From positions 1,243,001 through 1,307,000 of the forward strand of contig NZ_LR732469.1 in NCBI RefSeq assembly GCF_902506425.1: 64,000 bases of DNA, in the 5' to 3' direction. Below the pieces are notes generated by a model. That model saw only the letters and a program-made list of their open reading frames with translations. It had not been told where the DNA came from and made no database searches. Made by a program: the position numbers and the translations under genes. Positions 62,637 through 64,000 of this stretch are shown here, piece after piece. Each line of letters begins with the position of its first letter. The first letter of the stretch is position 1. Source of the DNA: Novosphingobium sp. 9U (GTDB lineage: Bacteria > Pseudomonadota > Alphaproteobacteria > Sphingomonadales > Sphingomonadaceae).

Positions 62637-64000
62637 TTAATAAGACCGCGCCACGTAGATCCGCTCCACCGCGGGCTCGCTGGTGAACACGCACGCCCCG
62701 CTCACCGCCTCGCCGCCGAGTGGCGTGTTGCGGATCGTCAGCTTGAGTGCCTTCAACCGCTGCACCACGCCGTCCAGAGCCTCGCCGGTCGGCCGCGACC
62801 AGACGACTTCGGCCCAGCCGGGATAGCGCTTGTCTTCGGAGAAGAACGCAGCGAGCGCCTCGAAGCTGTCGACTTGCGCGATCTGCGCGTCGCGGCGAGC
62901 CTTGGCTTCGGCGTAGAGGGCCTCCTGGAACGCCTCCAGATCCGAGACAGCGCGCGCGACGAACTCGTCCTTGGCCAGCGCCACGAAGTTGGCCTTTGCC
63001 GCCTGGTTCCACAGCTGATCGCGGCGCAACATCGATACCTGGCCGTTGGCCGCGTCGCGCCCGCCGATCTCCAGGATGAGGGGCACGCCCTTCTTGACCC
63101 AGGCCCAGCGCTTCTGAGTGGCCTTGCCAGGCCGCTTGTCGAGCAGCACGCGCACCGGCTCGCCGAAGGCGGAGAGCCCGCTGAGCGCCTTGGTCAGCTC
63201 CGCGCAATAGGCGAGCAGCGCCTCGTCCTCGGCGTTGTCGCGCAGCATCGGCAGCACGACGATCTGGTGTGGCGCCACGATCGGCGGCACCCGCAAGCCA
63301 TCGTCGTCGCCATGGGTCATGATCAGCCCGCCGATCATACGCGTCGAGGTGCCCCAGCTAGTGGTATGGGCATACTGCTGCGTGCCCTCCTTGTCCTGGT
63401 ACTGGATCCCCGCCGCCTGCGCGAAGCCGGTGCCGAGATAGTGCGAGGTGCCCGCCTGCAGCGCCTTGCCGTCCTGCATCATGGCTTCGATTGAGTAGGT
63501 CGCGACGGCGCCGGGAAAGCGCTCGTTTTCCGGCTTCTCGCCCGCGACCACGGGCATCGCCAGCTCGGTCTCGGCGAAGTCGCGGTACATTTCGAGGGCG
63601 CGCAGCGTCTCTTCCATGGCGTCGTCGCGGTCGGCGTGGGCGGTGTGGCCCTCCTGCCACAGGAACTCGCTGGTGCGCAGGAACATGCGCGTGCGCATTT
63701 CCCAGCGCACGACGTTGGCCCATTGGTTGGTCATTAGCGGCAGGTCGCGCCAGGACTGCACCCAGCGCGCCATCGCGGCGCCGATCACCGTCTCCGAGGT
63801 CGGCCGCACGATCAGCGGCTCTTCCAGCTTGGCCTCGGGATCGGGGACCAGCCCGCCGTTCGGCCCTGCGATCAGGCGATGGTGGGTGACCACGGCCATC
63901 TCCTTGGCGAAGCCTTCGACGTGATCAGCCTCCTTGGCGAAGTAGGAGAGCGGGATGAACAGCGGGAAATAGCAGTTCTGCACGCCGGCCGCCTTGATGC
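62637..64000 (-). CDS. proS: Prolyl-tRNA synthetase (archaeal/eukaryotic type), 5' end missing
   Basis: The open frame runs to the window edge and lacks its N-terminus. About 450 residues are present. Class II motif 2 is seen as RWEMRTRMFLRTSEFLWQEGHTAH, and motif 3 features (GTSHYLGTGFAQAAG) and an anticodon-binding domain (VLPMLRDNAEDEALL) follow. The C-terminus ends in YVARSY, the terminal Tyr extension typical of the archaeal/eukaryotic-like ProRS. No editing INS domain is seen between motifs 2 and 3, which fits that type. It charges tRNA-Pro. Confidence 0.94.
   Translation of the reverse strand, partial: IKAAGVQNCYFPLFIPLSYFAKEADHVEGFAKEMAVVTHHRLIAGPNGGLVPDPEAKLEEPLIVRPTSETVIGAAMARWVQSWRDLPLMTNQWANVVRWEMRTRMFLRTSEFLWQEGHTAHADRDDAMEETLRALEMYRDFAETELAMPVVAGEKPENERFPGAVATYSIEAMMQDGKALQAGTSHYLGTGFAQAAGIQYQDKEGTQQYAHTTSWGTSTRMIGGLIMTHGDDDGLRVPPIVAPHQIVVLPMLRDNAEDEALLAYCAELTKALSGLSAFGEPVRVLLDKRPGKATQKRWAWVKKGVPLILEIGGRDAANGQVSMLRRDQLWNQAAKANFVALAKDEFVARAVSDLEAFQEALYAEAKARRDAQIAQVDSFEALAAFFSEDKRYPGWAEVVWSRPTGEALDGVVQRLKALKLTIRNTPLGGEAVSGACVFTSEPAVERIYVARSY

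Noticed and set aside
1..64000. CRISPR arrays, insertion sequences, prophage or integrative element boundaries
   Set aside because: No regularly spaced direct repeats, transposase or integrase genes, or tRNA-end duplications were seen. The tRNA-Ser 3' end is not repeated nearby.

Overview
The window is a G+C-rich stretch (roughly two thirds G+C) of an alphaproteobacterial chromosome, most likely from the order Sphingomonadales (Novosphingobium/Sphingomonas-like). Support: the gene order dusB-ntrB-ntrC-ntrY-ntrX-hfq-hflX, a PDH E1-beta carrying its own lipoyl domain, a fused ispDF, an alphaproteobacterial LexA direct repeat (GAAC-N7-GAAC), and an Hfq made of two tandem Sm domains. No rRNA, CRISPR array, insertion sequence or prophage was seen. 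One tRNA, tRNA-Ser(UGA), is present. Genus and species are inference.

Layout. 1-4.2 kb: end of dnaJ, then an SOS-type error-prone polymerase gene dnaE2 with a composite promoter region and an in-frame palindromic repeat. 4.2-7.7 kb: extensin-like protein, a small secreted protein and an OmpR/EnvZ-type two-component pair. 7.8-11.2 kb: carbonic anhydrase + SulP transporter operon and an outer-membrane protein. 11.3-13.3 kb: TelA and its membrane partner (minus strand). 13.5-17.7 kb: FtsB-like protein, pdhA-pdhB, a phytoene-synthase-like protein and an EF-hand protein. 17.8-22.3 kb: trmFO, DUF952, gyrA (minus). 22.6-28.4 kb: secreted TPR protein, second carbonic anhydrase, lipA-ratA/coq10, cinA-type amidase, ispDF. 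28.5-37.9 kb: nitrogen-regulation cluster dusB-ntrBCYX-hfq-hflX. 37.8-46.8 kb: a long minus-strand cluster mltB-like, rlpA, D-Ala-D-Ala carboxypeptidase, tmk, holB, metG, tatD, metallo-hydrolase, small membrane protein and then mazG. 47-54.5 kb: tRNA-Ser, SWIB protein, PRC-barrel protein, GH130-type protein, YihY/BrkB, an Mfd-type helicase, PilZ protein. 54.6-58.1 kb: pdhC, two hotdog thioesterases and lpdA (minus). 58.3-64 kb: universal stress protein, RNase R, M28 peptidase and a partial proS.

How it fits together. The pyruvate dehydrogenase complex is split over two loci (pdhAB and pdhC-lpdA), and lipA, which makes its cofactor, lies between them. The Ntr cluster couples nitrogen sensing to the RNA chaperone Hfq. 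The minus-strand cluster combines peptidoglycan turnover with DNA and tRNA metabolism. Palindromic intergenic repeats of at least three types punctuate gene ends; one lies inside dnaE2 without breaking the frame and another supplies the end of trmFO. The observations I rate most worth checking are the repeat inside DnaE2, the tandem-Sm Hfq, the paired hotdog proteins between E2 and E3 (one lacking the catalytic Asp), the RlpA lacking its conserved Asp, and a recurrent TGCAGC(A/G)AAAC motif in three intergenic regions.
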